The notes beneath the pieces are model-generated. The model was given only the letters and a program-made list of their open reading frames with translations. It searched no databases and was not told the DNA's origin. DNA of 54,120 bases from Paulinella micropora (Eukaryota; Cercozoa; Imbricatea; Euglyphida): positions 115,634 through 169,753 of the forward strand of contig BJOX01000141.1 of assembly GCA_009731375.1 (NCBI GenBank), written 5' to 3'. This document shows positions 31,084 to 39,767 of this stretch, piece after piece; position 1 is the first letter of the stretch; each line of letters starts with the position of its first letter. The translations under genes and the position numbers were made by a program.

Positions 31084-32322
31084 TTATTGGTCTTCTATGA
31101 AGTTAGCAATAATATTGATATTTCCTCCTCCACCAGCAGAGACAGACTTCTGTGTAAAAGTCAATACATCACTCGGTGATAGGTATATATCATAACTTCT
31201 AAGATTGATTTGTTGAGTTGATTGAGAATTTACATATAGTTTAAAAATTGTTGTTCCGTTTGCGATAGCACTCGCCTTTGTGTCAGTATCTACAATTGAA
31301 TACTTAGAATCAACATCCGCAAAACCTGCTCCAGTTAGTGTTCCATTTAATACCATTCTGACAACATTCGACTTAGTATCTTCATTTGTAATACTTATCA
31401 AAGTGGGATAAACATTTGAATAATTTGCTAAATTAGCACCGCCAGCATCAAATGTTGCTTTGTTTCTTATACTAATAATAGGACTTTCAGTGGTGTTTGC
31501 TGCTTTACTTCCTTCCACTTCGTTTGTTATACTTGTGTTTATCGTATTCGTTCCTTCAATGAATAAACTGGCACTCGCCGTTTTAAGAATTTGTATTCCA
31601 GTCTTTGCATCATTTCTCATGACTGCCGTAAAAGGTAATGTTGTATTTCGCAGGCTTACACCAGTATTAGCATTCGCATACTCAATCATATGAACTAATT
31701 GAAATAATCCTGTTATGGGATTTTCAATTGAAAACTTAATAGCACCAAACCCAAGATACTGAAATTGAATTTGAAATACATTTCCTTTGCTCCAGTCTAA
31801 GTTCGGCATAGCAAAATTCCCATCGCATGGGTCGTCCCAGTCTTCTTGGTCAATATAAACTGCAACACCTCCTTTAAGATGCGCGATATTCATTCCTGCT
31901 TGATTTTTGTAAAAATAAAATCCATCAACGAGATCATTTCCTATTCCAATAAATGAATAGTAATCTTTTGTATCATCCGTTGTCCATATAGCAGTAAAGC
32001 GGGCGAGGACACCCATTCCAGTTCTATATTTTATTCTCCTTTTACTTACTAATCCAGCATCTGCCGTAGCATTAGCAGTTGTTTTCAATTCAGCCATATT
32101 ATTCAAAAATGACACAGACGATTTTGTTTCTGTTTTTGTCCATATCCTAGTATTAATGGTATATGGAAAGATTTCTTGTAATACTGGTGTTAATTGACCT
32201 ACTACTGCTTCGCCAAAAGCGGTTTTTGAATTATTAGTTTCAATATTGCCATCATATCCAGCACTGACATTTATGAATTCGCCGTCAGGATTTTGTGCGA
32301 TTAAGTTTCTCTGGTGAGACAT
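31084..32322 (-). CDS. Virion structural/adhesin-like protein
   Basis: 412 residues, Asn/Thr-rich and beta-strand rich without long helices. Start ATG 32320-32322 sits two bases from a 65-bp hairpin. Recognisable phrases: FGEAVVGQLTPVLQEIFPY, a YRTGMGVLARFTAIW strand region, and DDPCDGNFAMP. The pattern resembles receptor-binding or coat-decorating proteins of phages and environmental viruses. No catalytic motif. It is the last gene of the minus-strand morphogenesis block, directly downstream of the major capsid gene. It could be a spike or the second fibre; assignment to a named family is not possible from sequence alone. Confidence 0.6.
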   Translation of the reverse strand: MSHQRNLIAQNPDGEFINVSAGYDGNIETNNSKTAFGEAVVGQLTPVLQEIFPYTINTRIWTKTETKSSVSFLNNMAELKTTANATADAGLVSKRRIKYRTGMGVLARFTAIWTTDDTKDYYSFIGIGNDLVDGFYFYKNQAGMNIAHLKGGVAVYIDQEDWDDPCDGNFAMPNLDWSKGNVFQIQFQYLGFGAIKFSIENPITGLFQLVHMIEYANANTGVSLRNTTLPFTAVMRNDAKTGIQILKTASASLFIEGTNTINTSITNEVEGSKAANTTESPIISIRNKATFDAGGANLANYSNVYPTLISITNEDTKSNVVRMVLNGTLTGAGFADVDSKYSIVDTDTKASAIANGTTIFKLYVNSQSTQQINLRSYDIYLSPSDVLTFTQKSVSAGGGGNINIIANFIEDQ

Positions 32323-32323
32323 T

Positions 32324-32388
32324 GATATTTTATAATCGCGCTCACAATCTCAAACCTGTTTGAGATATCACGCTTATTATAAAATATC
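32324..32388. repeat. Start-side bracketed hairpin (structural gene 32322)
   Basis: Outer arms GATATTTTATAAT (32324-32336) and ATTATAAAATATC (32376-32388) pair perfectly; the inner palindrome ATCTCAAACCTGTTTGAGAT occupies 32347-32366. The left arm ends one base from the ATG of the minus-strand gene. Confidence 0.92.
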
Positions 32389-32447
32389 GTTTTTTTAAAT
32401 ACCAAAAAATAAATATTTTACTTTTCTTCTTTATTTTTTTCTTTCAC

Positions 32448-32525
32448 GATGTTTGAAACTATCTCAAACAAGTTTGAGATTACGAGTATGAGTGAAACGA
32501 ATGAGAGTGTGGATTTTCAAATATC
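32448..32525. repeat. Stop-side bracketed hairpin (major capsid gene)
   Basis: Arms GATGTTTGAAA (32448-32458) and TTTCAAATATC (32515-32525) pair with one wobble. The inner palindrome ATCTCAAACAAGTTTGAGAT is at 32461-32480. The right arm overlaps the capsid TGA stop (32524-32526). Confidence 0.92.
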
Positions 32526-33999
32526 AACTAATTGAAATAACATTTGCCTTCACTTGAACCTCTCGCTGAGTAATGGCCACGGTGTAATGGTTGTGAGCAT
32601 TATTCGCAGTCGTCGCAATGAATTCCCATCGTCGCTCCATAGACAGGTCAAGTCCGCTAATCTCATTCTGGTCTTTGCTCCACAGCGGACGAGTGTTATC
32701 CCAAGCATCACACCAAAACCAGTTATATTTGTATATGTCCGCATTCATCAAAGCCGAACCCTCAATCTTTGATTTCAAATACATATAGTCTTCTTCTAGG
32801 GAGGTATCAATATTAAACTCCTGCTGTCGTGCTCCGTCAAGTGTGGTGTAAAAATTTACAACCTTAGCCTGTGCTCTGTTATCGTGGTCATAAGCCGTAT
32901 TCTTTGTTTCAGAATTATTGAAAACAGAGTGATAAATCTTCTTCAATCTGCGACCGTGTCCGCGGTCAAATCTCATAATAATGTTTTGTGTTGTGCTTGC
33001 TGCGATAATGTTTTTATACACATAAGGATAATCGATGTTAAAACTCATACCCTCAGGGCTAGCAATCTTCGCCTGAATGGATTGAATGACATCAGGATTA
33101 GTTTCAACAGCCAGAAACAAAGCAAGATTAGTAACATCAGCACTGACAGCCGTCGCCGCGGAGCCGACATTCGCAGTATTAATAGCAGTCGCCGCACCAT
33201 TAGTCACTGTATAACTAGATCTGTCAGTAGCACTCCACACAATCCGCATCGTCAAAATCTCTGGAAACATAATGGTTTTATCAAGAGCGAAAATAGTATT
33301 AATAAGCATACTCAAAGGAATTTTCACATTGATAGCGGTGGCGGCATTTTCGGCACTACCTACAAGATATTTTGCTTCGTTGTAATTAACATTTACACGA
33401 GAAAGCACGCCAGTCCCGTCAGTCAATGCGGCATCGTTATGACGACGAGCACTGATGGGAGGTTCAGCAAACATAGCAAGTGTGCTAGCAGCCACGTTGT
33501 TTCCAGCATCAGTCATAGCACGAAAGTTAGTCCTTGTGGCTGCTGCGGCACTAATGTTAACCAATCCATTCGCATTACACTTTTGAAGCATACAACCGTG
33601 TCCAGTAGCGACATCGTGGTTAGGAAGGTCAAGGAAATCCTTCAAAGATGTCTCAGGCTTCCAAAGCATTTTAGTAACCGTCCCGAGGTTATTAAGGTCG
33701 CACAAATAAACACCGCTACGGGTCTGAAGTTGAATTTGTCTAATGGATGAAAGGCAGTCCATAAAAATTCTTGAATAAGTGTTGGCGCCCGCTGCTCTCA
33801 TAGTATAAGTAAAACTCAAATAAGACCGAGCGAGATTGAACGGGCGACTGATAAGGTCAAATGATCGTTCTTGCCCACCAGCAGTGGTGACCTCAAAGGT
33901 TCCAGAACCCTCACGTGGAGCAAGTTTATTCAAACGATACGAAGCACTGATATAATCAGTCTTACTGAAGTCTAATTCTCCGCCGTGTTGAGTTGGCAT
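32524..33999 (-). CDS. Major capsid protein
   Basis: 491 residues from ATG 33997-33999; the frame extends upstream to 34119 but that part is an AT-rich leader with a hydrophobic peptide, and the first sensible start is MPTQHGGELDF. Double-jelly-roll major capsid protein by position and by Polinton-type phrases: RSYLSFTYTMR, KIPLSMLINTIFALDKTIMF (a hallmark of these capsid proteins), LKKIYHSVFNNSETKNTAYD with DHDN after it, and the closing ERRWEF strand. It lies between penton and adhesin, as in related elements. The TGA stop overlaps the first arm of a hairpin. Intact frame. Confidence 0.88.
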   Translation of the reverse strand: MPTQHGGELDFSKTDYISASYRLNKLAPREGSGTFEVTTAGGQERSFDLISRPFNLARSYLSFTYTMRAAGANTYSRIFMDCLSSIRQIQLQTRSGVYLCDLNNLGTVTKMLWKPETSLKDFLDLPNHDVATGHGCMLQKCNANGLVNISAAAATRTNFRAMTDAGNNVAASTLAMFAEPPISARRHNDAALTDGTGVLSRVNVNYNEAKYLVGSAENAATAINVKIPLSMLINTIFALDKTIMFPEILTMRIVWSATDRSSYTVTNGAATAINTANVGSAATAVSADVTNLALFLAVETNPDVIQSIQAKIASPEGMSFNIDYPYVYKNIIAASTTQNIIMRFDRGHGRRLKKIYHSVFNNSETKNTAYDHDNRAQAKVVNFYTTLDGARQQEFNIDTSLEEDYMYLKSKIEGSALMNADIYKYNWFWCDAWDNTRPLWSKDQNEISGLDLSMERRWEFIATTANNAHNHYTVAITQREVQVKANVISIS

Positions 34000-34145
34000 T
34001 TTGTTTTTGGTTTTTTGGCAGTCGTGTAAGTTGATTAATACACAAATATATTTATAGAAAAAAATAAATAATTCTAAAATTAATTGATATTTTATTCTGA
34101 CTTCGTCATCATAAAACATCGTAAAAAAAATAATTAATGGTTGTC

Positions 34146-34221
34146 GATGTTTGAGATTATAGATTCAACAAGTTGAATCCATAGCGAGAGTGCGTAGCAC
34201 GAAGCGCAATTCTCAAATATC
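34146..34221. repeat. Stop-side bracketed hairpin (penton gene)
   Basis: Arms GATGTTTGAGA (34146-34156) and TCTCAAATATC (34211-34221), with inner palindrome GATTCAACAAGTTGAATC at 34162-34179 and a second inner stem TGCGTAGCACGAAGCGCA. It overlaps the penton TGA at 34220-34222. Confidence 0.9.
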
Positions 34222-35032
34222 ATCGGGACTTTAACAAATTGAAAAAGGATGTAAATAAATTAAAATAATTAGTCTCTCTGTAAATTAATAATGTCATTAC
34301 AATACCCAAACCATTAAGATTTATAGCCTGATCGTTTTCGTCTGTAAGATAAAACCTAAATACATTATTTGAACTGGTTGATAATTTCTTACCATACTCA
34401 GACCCGCTTCCGTCGTATATAACGGCTCCAAATGGTATTTCGTTGGCAGTGTATATTTCTTGTAGCACGTGATTATCTCCTTCACCAACTAAGTCCGATT
34501 GAAGATATAGAGTTTTTTCGCCAGTTAGAATAATTACATTTGGTGATTTAATAAAATCATTTGCAAAGAAATATGTTGAGTTTCTATCAAACCCCATTAC
34601 CTCGTGAATACGGGTATCACCATCAAATATAAATCGCGGTTGAATACCTCCGTTATTTGAAACACTGAATGTTAATTTGCCATCCTCTGGTTCTATGTTG
34701 GTATTATTACTGGATACAACATAAGTATAATTATTTGGGCTGTCTGCGGTTAGCACCTCCGACAACTTATTTTTTAGATTGTTCATTGTGTAGTTTCCCT
34801 CAGGTATCGTAATTAAAGCCTCATACCCGTCTTCGCTAAGAGTAAAAGTATTGTATGGTGAAGCCACAGAGTAATACGACTTTGGAACATAGATATGAAG
34901 AATTTTACAATGTGTGGGATTGTCTAGTGATTTTAAGTTTAATTCGTGTGTAAAATCTGAGTCTGTGCCTGTTATCCTGTTTTTACTATTGACATAATAG
35001 ATGCCTGTTGCGCGACCGCCTTTGTACTCCAT
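34220..35032 (-). CDS. Penton / minor capsid protein (single jelly-roll)
   Basis: 270 residues from ATG 35030-35032 (MEYKGG); the longer frame to 35089 reads through a Phe/Ile-rich leader. Diagnostic opening YYVNSKNRITGTDSDFTHEL, then HIYVPKSYYSVASPYNTF and GNYTMNNLKNKLSEVL, as in the minor capsid proteins of Polintons and Polinton-like viruses. Length matches that family (about 270-300). It would occupy the capsid vertices and pair with the adjacent major capsid protein. Stop TGA 34220-34222 is the first base set of a hairpin arm. Intact. Confidence 0.8.
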   Translation of the reverse strand: MEYKGGRATGIYYVNSKNRITGTDSDFTHELNLKSLDNPTHCKILHIYVPKSYYSVASPYNTFTLSEDGYEALITIPEGNYTMNNLKNKLSEVLTADSPNNYTYVVSSNNTNIEPEDGKLTFSVSNNGGIQPRFIFDGDTRIHEVMGFDRNSTYFFANDFIKSPNVIILTGEKTLYLQSDLVGEGDNHVLQEIYTANEIPFGAVIYDGSGSEYGKKLSTSSNNVFRFYLTDENDQAINLNGLGIVMTLLIYRETNYFNLFTSFFNLLKSR

Positions 35033-35075
35033 GATGCGTATATTATAGATAAATATCTTTTTTTGCAAAATGAAG

Positions 35076-35128
35076 TTTGTAAAACACACGAGAGTTGCGT
35101 TAGCAACGAGAGTGTGAATTTACAAATA
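35076..35128. repeat. Stop-side bracketed hairpin (protease gene)
   Basis: Arms TTTGTAAA and TTTACAAA, then CACAC/GTGTG and inner GTTGCGTTAGCAAC. It lies between penton start and protease stop; the TAA at 35120-35122 is inside the right arm. Confidence 0.88.
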
Positions 35129-37297
35129 GGTGTCAAAATTACCATATCCATTCTGTGCTTTTAATTTCTCCGCTTCTTCTTCTTTTAAGTCTGTGAAACC
35201 CGAACTAAACTTAAAGCGGTTGCCTTTCGCTCGCTCCATCAAAAACCTCATTGAGTGCCATCCACAAGTTGAGGAAGTATCACTCTGCTCTTTTACTTGA
35301 TTAACCTTCATTAATAAATAACTATCGGGGTGGCTTTTGTCAATTAGTTGTTTCATTTGTTGTTGAAAGTCTTCCGTTGGTTGGTAAAGTGCTAATGGGT
35401 CATACACTTCCACTGACCTGTCTTTATCCAGACTTACCCATATAGCAATCCAATGAGACCTCGCTTGTTTGTGATTATCTAAATTCATAATAAATCCGTA
35501 TCGCTTTCTTTTTTCTGGATTTAGTTTGTAGATTTCATCACTTGCTATCGCTCCGAGATACCATCCATATTTTTTCATTATGTCATCTATTTCGTTAGTC
35601 ATTAGCCCGCGCCCCTCTCCCTGCTGATATTCATCAACTACACTTTCATTCGCTTTGCTCATTTTCGTTTGTTGATGAACATCGTCTATGGGTTTTTCAA
35701 TATTACTCTCCCCATCGATGTTTACAAACCGCTCGGTAGTCGCAGACGGGAGAGCGGATTTGTGAATATCATCTGGTTGCTCGGGCTCTGGCTGTGGTTG
35801 TTCTAATGATGCGGTAATCGTAGGGGGTAGCGGTTGGGGCATCCCTTCATCAACATTTAAATCCGCTGAAACTTGTTTATCTACATTTGGGTCTATTGTC
35901 ATTTTGCTAGTTAGAGTTTTTACAAAATCCTTTTTATTCATTGTGTGCCTCCAATCTTTGCGGGCTAAGTATTTTTTTATTTTCGCTATTGAAAATACCT
36001 TATCAATTAATTCATTTAATGTCTTCGCTCCACTACCTTTTTGTTCAGTAATACCCATATACTCTTCATATCTAGCATAATCCGCCACTTTTCTTTTTAC
36101 GTTTTTCACCTCACTTCCAACATCAATATTAAACCTTTTAATCATGTTAATAATCCACTTTGAAGTGTCTTTGTAATTTAATTTGTTATGACCATCATTA
36201 TCTAGTCTCTTTTTTAAAGCCTGTGCTAACTCTTTTATGGTAATGGTTGGGTGATAAGTTTTTGAAAATCCAGAGATTAAAAATTGATTAATTTGTAAAT
36301 TTTCAAGATGCTTACCCTTTTCTTCTGCTTTCTTTTTTTCCTTTTCAAGTTTTTCTTTATATTCTTCTGCTAACTTTTTCTGTTCTTCTAAAGATGTCGC
36401 TGTGGCTATAGCCATCTGAATATCTTGACTGGCTTTTTGTAAGTCTTTGAGACTCATCTTTTTAATGAATTTATCTGTATATCCTGCTAATTTCAGTGTT
36501 TCAATATCTTTCTGCTTTTGCTTTTTTTCTTCCTCATATTGCTCTTTCGTTTTCAATGGTGCTTCATCTCCTAAATTAGGTAAGGCTGGTGCTTGTGGTG
36601 GTGCTCCAAATGGTGGTGCTAATGGTGCTGCTTGTGGATTATCTCCAACTGGTTGGAGATATGGTGCTTGTGGATTATCTCCAACTGGTTGGAGTTATGG
36701 TGCTTGTGGCTGTCCATATTGTGGTGGCATAATATATTGATATTGCGGTGGCGGTGGTAATGCTTGTATTCTATTTTTTCTGTCTTCTTCATATTTTACA
36801 TCATCTATGAGTTTTTGCTCCCTTCTTAGTTCTCTGTCTTTTTGTTCTTGTCGCTCCTTAATATCTGATAGTTCATTGCGGTGTATCCTTGCTAACTCAT
36901 CCTGCCTTTCCTTCGCATCTGCTACGTCTTTTCGTTCTAGCCTTTTCTTTTTTTCTTCTAAATCCTCCCTTTTCTTCTTTTCCTTTTCTTCCTCGTCATG
37001 TATTAACTCATATTTCTTTTGTAAGTTGCTTTGTATTTGGTTTCGGTTCTCGTGTTCAAGACGATTGAAATCAGATTTGATTATTTTTTCTCTTGGTTTG
37101 CGGCTAGCCCTTTGCGACTTTGGTTTGCTAATATATTTCATAAAAAGTTTAACGATTTGTAATGTGCTTAAATCATTTGTTTTCTTACCAAAATTAAGAT
37201 AATATGTTTTACCCTTCTGGATAATATAAGGCCTTCCGCTTTTGTTTCTATACACTCGCGGGGGGCGGACTTTCGCCTTCTTAGTCTTAGCGACCAT
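35120..37297 (-). pseudogene. Coiled-coil protein fused to adenovirus-type cysteine protease, split by one stop
   Basis: One minus-strand phase runs from ATG 37295-37297 to TAA 35120, interrupted by TAA at 36695-36697. N-terminal part: basic domain (KSGRPYIIQKGKTYYLNFGK), long Glu/Lys/Arg coiled coil, then a Pro/Gln linker. C-terminal part: a Lys-rich helical region, then a Ulp1/adenain-like protease, with His in ARSHWIAIWV, Asp in VEVYDPLA and nucleophile Cys in TSSTCGWHSMRF (residues 368, 386 and 431 counted from 36556). The downstream piece has no ATG at its 5' edge (TTG at 36556), and the 46 intervening codons are open, so the two are one gene. The stop lies in the second of two tandem palindromes that differ at that base. 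The protease would mature capsid proteins. Confidence 0.85.
36641..36696. repeat. Two tandem 36-bp units each holding a palindrome, inside the protease gene
   Basis: ATCTCCAACTGGTTGGAGAT at 36641-36660 and the same word ending GAGTT at 36677-36696. The unit ATGGTGCTTGTGGATT separates them. On the minus strand the first copy reads L-Q-P-V-G-D; the one-base change in the second creates the in-frame TAA at 36695. Confidence 0.93.
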
Positions 37298-37303
37298 TGT
37301 ATA

Positions 37304-37365
37304 GATATTTTAGAATTACGCTCAATCTGACTGATCGTCAGATATCTCTCTTATTCTAAAACATC
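37304..37365. repeat. Start-side bracketed hairpin (coiled-coil/protease gene)
   Basis: Arms GATATTTTAGAAT (37304-37316) and ATTCTAAAACATC (37353-37365), with inner stem ATCTGAC...GTCAGAT at 37325-37343. It lies 7 bp upstream of the minus-strand ATG at 37297. Confidence 0.92.
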
Positions 37366-37397
37366 GTTTTTTTATTATGAAAAAATTAATCTGGAAC

Positions 37398-37487
37398 GAT
37401 GTTTGTAAAACACACGAAAATGATTGATATGTTGAATTTTAAAATGAAAAATTCAACATTGGATGAGAGTGTGGATTTACAAATATC
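37398..37487. repeat. Stop-side bracketed hairpin (core protein gene)
   Basis: Arms GATGTTTGTAAA (37398-37409) and TTTACAAATATC (37476-37487), inner stem TTGAATTTT...AAAAATTCAA (about 37432-37456). The right arm ends next to the TAA of the continued core-protein frame (37490-37492). Confidence 0.9.
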
Positions 37488-37489
37488 AT

Positions 37490-37796
37490 TAGCGAAACTT
37501 TACAGCACCTCCTCGTTGCTTACCATACCCAAGTTTTGCGGCAGTAGCACTAACACTACCAGCGTAAGGCACCCCAACACTACTCAACGCCCCCGCAGTC
37601 CTAGAGATTACCTTTTATCGCGAAGAAATTTATTAACAGCCAAGGCAGTTTTTCCGACCTTAGCCCAGTTAATTTTTCCTCCCTTTTGACCACTCTTCTT
37701 CTTGGTTTTCTTTTTTCCTCCCTTCTGTGGCATTGATGGATTGCATCCGATGTTATATCCTGATGGTTGTGAAATTATCACTGATGATACTGGCAT
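37490..37796 (-). pseudogene. Small basic core protein, broken by one base
   Basis: ATG 37794-37796. Residues 1-62 end at TAA 37608: a polar head, then KGGKKKTKKKSGQKGGK and a helix, NWAKVGKTALAVNKFLR. One base off, the frame continues from the A4 run near 37614 to 37490 with a Gly/Ala-rich stretch and the ending LGYGKQRGGAVKF. Small Lys-rich proteins ending in a GYG-K/R motif sit next to ATPase/protease in Polintons and resemble DNA-condensing core peptides; the role is inferred. The break lies in an A-run, so it may be a sequencing error. It begins after one hairpin and ends before another. Confidence 0.6.
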
Positions 37797-37822
37797 ATAT
37801 AATACAGAAAAAAATAATTATT

Positions 37823-37876
37823 GATATTTAAAATTCCGCACTTTCGTCTTCGACTTTCGTGCGGTTTTTAAACATC
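37823..37876. repeat. Start-side bracketed hairpin (core protein gene)
   Basis: Arms GATATTTAAAA and TTTTTAAACATC with inner stem CCGCAC...GTGCGG, 27 bp upstream of the minus-strand ATG at 37796. It shares AAACATCG...CGATGTTT (37870-37890) with the next hairpin. Confidence 0.88.
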
Positions 37877-37883
37877 GTTTTTC

Positions 37884-37941
37884 GATGTTTATGAGCAAGC
37901 GAAAATGAGCGAAGCGAATGAAAGCGATGCTCATAAATATC
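37884..37941. repeat. Stop-side bracketed hairpin (ATPase gene)
   Basis: Arms GATGTTTATGAGC (37884-37896) and GCTCATAAATATC (37929-37941), one wobble. The ATPase TAA is at 37943-37945, one base away. Confidence 0.92.
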
Positions 37942-37942
37942 A

Positions 37943-38782
37943 TTACTTCAACCGATAAGCAAAATTTTTTCTTAACTCATCATCAACACTTGAAACATAA
38001 AGAAAATTAAATCTCTCCTTTGTTGCTTCGTGATACTTTTGAAGAAAGTAATCAAAATCAAAAGATAGGTCTAAGTGCTTATAAACGAGTTCCATTTTGT
38101 CCTGAGACTGGCTTGGAAAGATTAATAGATAATCTAACTGCTTAATGGCTTCTGGTCGTAGGTCATTCAGATACTGACTAGACATAATCACCTTTGATTT
38201 ATAGTGCCTATTCTTTTTTAACAAATCGCTTACGGACTTATCTCTTAAACCGCTCCCTAAATCATCCAAAACAAAAACAACCTCTGGAGAAATATACTTG
38301 CTGGGTCGTTCTTTCGCCTCCGTGGCGCTCTGTTTCTTTTTTTCTTCTTTTCCGAAATAAAGAAATTGTGGTTTCTCTATTTCTTCTTTGTCCTGTTTTA
38401 CTTCTCCTTCTTGTTCTTCGTCCTGTCTGTTCAGTTTGTCTAACTCATAATCAATGACACTATCTCCGACACGTCGGAGATTACCATCTGATTTAAGAAA
38501 GGTATAAATCGCCATCGGGTTTCCCCTGTTCTTAAAGTGCTTTACCATTGCTTTATAAATGTAGTCCTTGTGTATCGTTGAAGCAATAATAACAATACGG
38601 GTTTTTCTGTCTGTTGTCCGTTTCAGTATTTCAAAGAGTGCTGTCGTCTTACCGCTCTTCTTACGGGCAAGCAAAAATATGTTAGCATACGGCTCATTGA
38701 ATAATTTATAACCCTTGGCTTTTTTGTTTCCGTTTCCATCCTGCTTCACAGGCTTAACTTTGACATTGTTAATCTTAAGCAT
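37943..38782 (-). CDS. DNA-packaging ATPase (A32/FtsK-HerA type)
   Basis: 279 residues, intact. Walker A ARKKSGKTT at 39-47, Walker B VVFVLDD at 168-174, with a sensor-like IIMSSQ region (VIMSSQYLNDLRPEA) after it, as in the A32-like genome-packaging ATPases of Polintons and large DNA viruses. Residues 101-107 (NLRRVGD) are encoded by a 20-bp palindrome also found in PolB; a charged low-complexity loop (about 118-162) follows before Walker B. The stop TAA is followed at once by a hairpin. The start lies nine bases after the upstream gene's stop, so the two are probably co-transcribed. Confidence 0.9.
   Translation of the reverse strand: MLKINNVKVKPVKQDGNGNKKAKGYKLFNEPYANIFLLARKKSGKTTALFEILKRTTDRKTRIVIIASTIHKDYIYKAMVKHFKNRGNPMAIYTFLKSDGNLRRVGDSVIDYELDKLNRQDEEQEGEVKQDKEEIEKPQFLYFGKEEKKKQSATEAKERPSKYISPEVVFVLDDLGSGLRDKSVSDLLKKNRHYKSKVIMSSQYLNDLRPEAIKQLDYLLIFPSQSQDKMELVYKHLDLSFDFDYFLQKYHEATKERFNFLYVSSVDDELRKNFAYRLK
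38462..38481. repeat. 20-bp palindrome inside the ATPase gene
   Basis: ATCTCCGACACGTCGGAGAT, identical to the intergenic copy at 30207. On the minus strand it reads L-R-R-V-G-D between the Walker A and Walker B motifs. Confidence 0.95.
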
Positions 38783-38791
38783 CTCATATTA

Positions 38792-39154
38792 TTATCCTAA
38801 GAATTCTAAGCATACAACAATTCGGCCCGCTAAATTTCCTGTATCAATATTTCCGCTGTCGGTTTCAAGGACTTTAAATGTATATTGTCCGTCAGTCCAT
38901 CCGACAACACCCAAATTATAACCGAGATTTGAAATGTTTGCTATATTACTATCCGCAAATGTTCCAATAATTCCAATTCTATCCATATAAAGAATTCTGG
39001 TTTTGGTTTCGGTCTGGTCGTTCATATAGTGGATAAATTTTACATTCATTTTGGTGGGTGTGAATGACATTTGAATATTTTTATTAAATGTTTTGCTTCC
39101 TCCAGCAAAATCATTGCTTAGAAAAATAATCCGCTGATATTTATAGTCAGCCAT
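38792..39154 (-). CDS. Small beta-rich protein, probably structural
   Basis: 120 residues: YQRIIFLSNDFAGGSKTFNK, NVKFIHYMNDQTETKTRILY, MDRIGIIGTFADS, AGRIVVCLEFLG. Alternating hydrophobic/polar strands and no charged runs suggest a compact beta-sandwich. No family recognised. It overlaps no neighbour, is 9 bp from the ATPase start, and sits in the morphogenesis block, so a minor virion component is likely. Confidence 0.55.
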   Translation of the reverse strand: MADYKYQRIIFLSNDFAGGSKTFNKNIQMSFTPTKMNVKFIHYMNDQTETKTRILYMDRIGIIGTFADSNIANISNLGYNLGVVGWTDGQYTFKVLETDSGNIDTGNLAGRIVVCLEFLG

Positions 39155-39407
39155 GATGTCCTCTATATTAGTGCTAATAAACTTTTTATTAATTAATATT
39201 TCTGCTCGGACTGCCTGCGACTTTTACTCACGTGTCAGTGAGAAAAAAAATGAGAGTTGTGCTTATTGTATAAAGCAAGGGGCAGATACGGGGTTTAAGT
39301 GTGTTTTCATAAATAACTGAAATAATATGTGTCGTAGTTTTGATGAGGCTTTGCCTTTAATGTGTGCGGGCGATAATAGATGGTATATGACACATACATA
39401 TGAATGC

Positions 39408-39767
39408 TCACTTCTTACTTGAAGAAGGTGATGGAAGGCAAATTCCTATGAGTAAGGTCAAAATTCCAACATAAGTATTAGCAACCTCACAAGGTAAGTT
39501 CTTTTCAGATAGCCTTACGATACAAAGGGCTATAATGGCAACGATGATACCGATTTGAAATAAGTATTTAATAAGTCTGCTGTCAGTTGGTCTGTTTTTT
39601 ATACAACAACAATTCCAGTTATCTTCCAATTCGTGCTCTACTTTTTTTTCCTCAGTCTTTAGTTCTACTTCAAGAACACGAGACTTTAATTCTGGAGTTA
39701 GTTCGCCATCCATATCCATAATAGGCGGGGGTCTGTGAAGTCTAGTTGTATTATTTGACATTATCAA
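39408..39767 (-). CDS. Membrane protein with two TM segments
   Basis: 119 residues (ATG 39765-39767; a second ATG 6 bp in is equally possible). A charged N-terminal half with Glu/Lys helix, a WNCCCIKNR cysteine cluster that could be acylated, TM1 YLFQIGIIVAIIALCIVRL, a short loop, TM2 VGILTLLIGICL, and a Ser/Lys tail. Its 5' end overlaps the fibre gene by 17 bp, implying translation coupling or a shared transcript. It could be a virion membrane/egress protein; no family assigned. Confidence 0.6.
   Translation of the reverse strand: MIMSNNTTRLHRPPPIMDMDGELTPELKSRVLEVELKTEEKKVEHELEDNWNCCCIKNRPTDSRLIKYLFQIGIIVAIIALCIVRLSEKNLPCEVANTYVGILTLLIGICLPSPSSSKK

Noticed and set aside
32884-33750. 288-codon plus-strand frame opposite the major capsid gene
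   Set aside because: Antisense shadow: Ser/Arg/His-rich composition without motifs, while the minus frame has capsid signatures.
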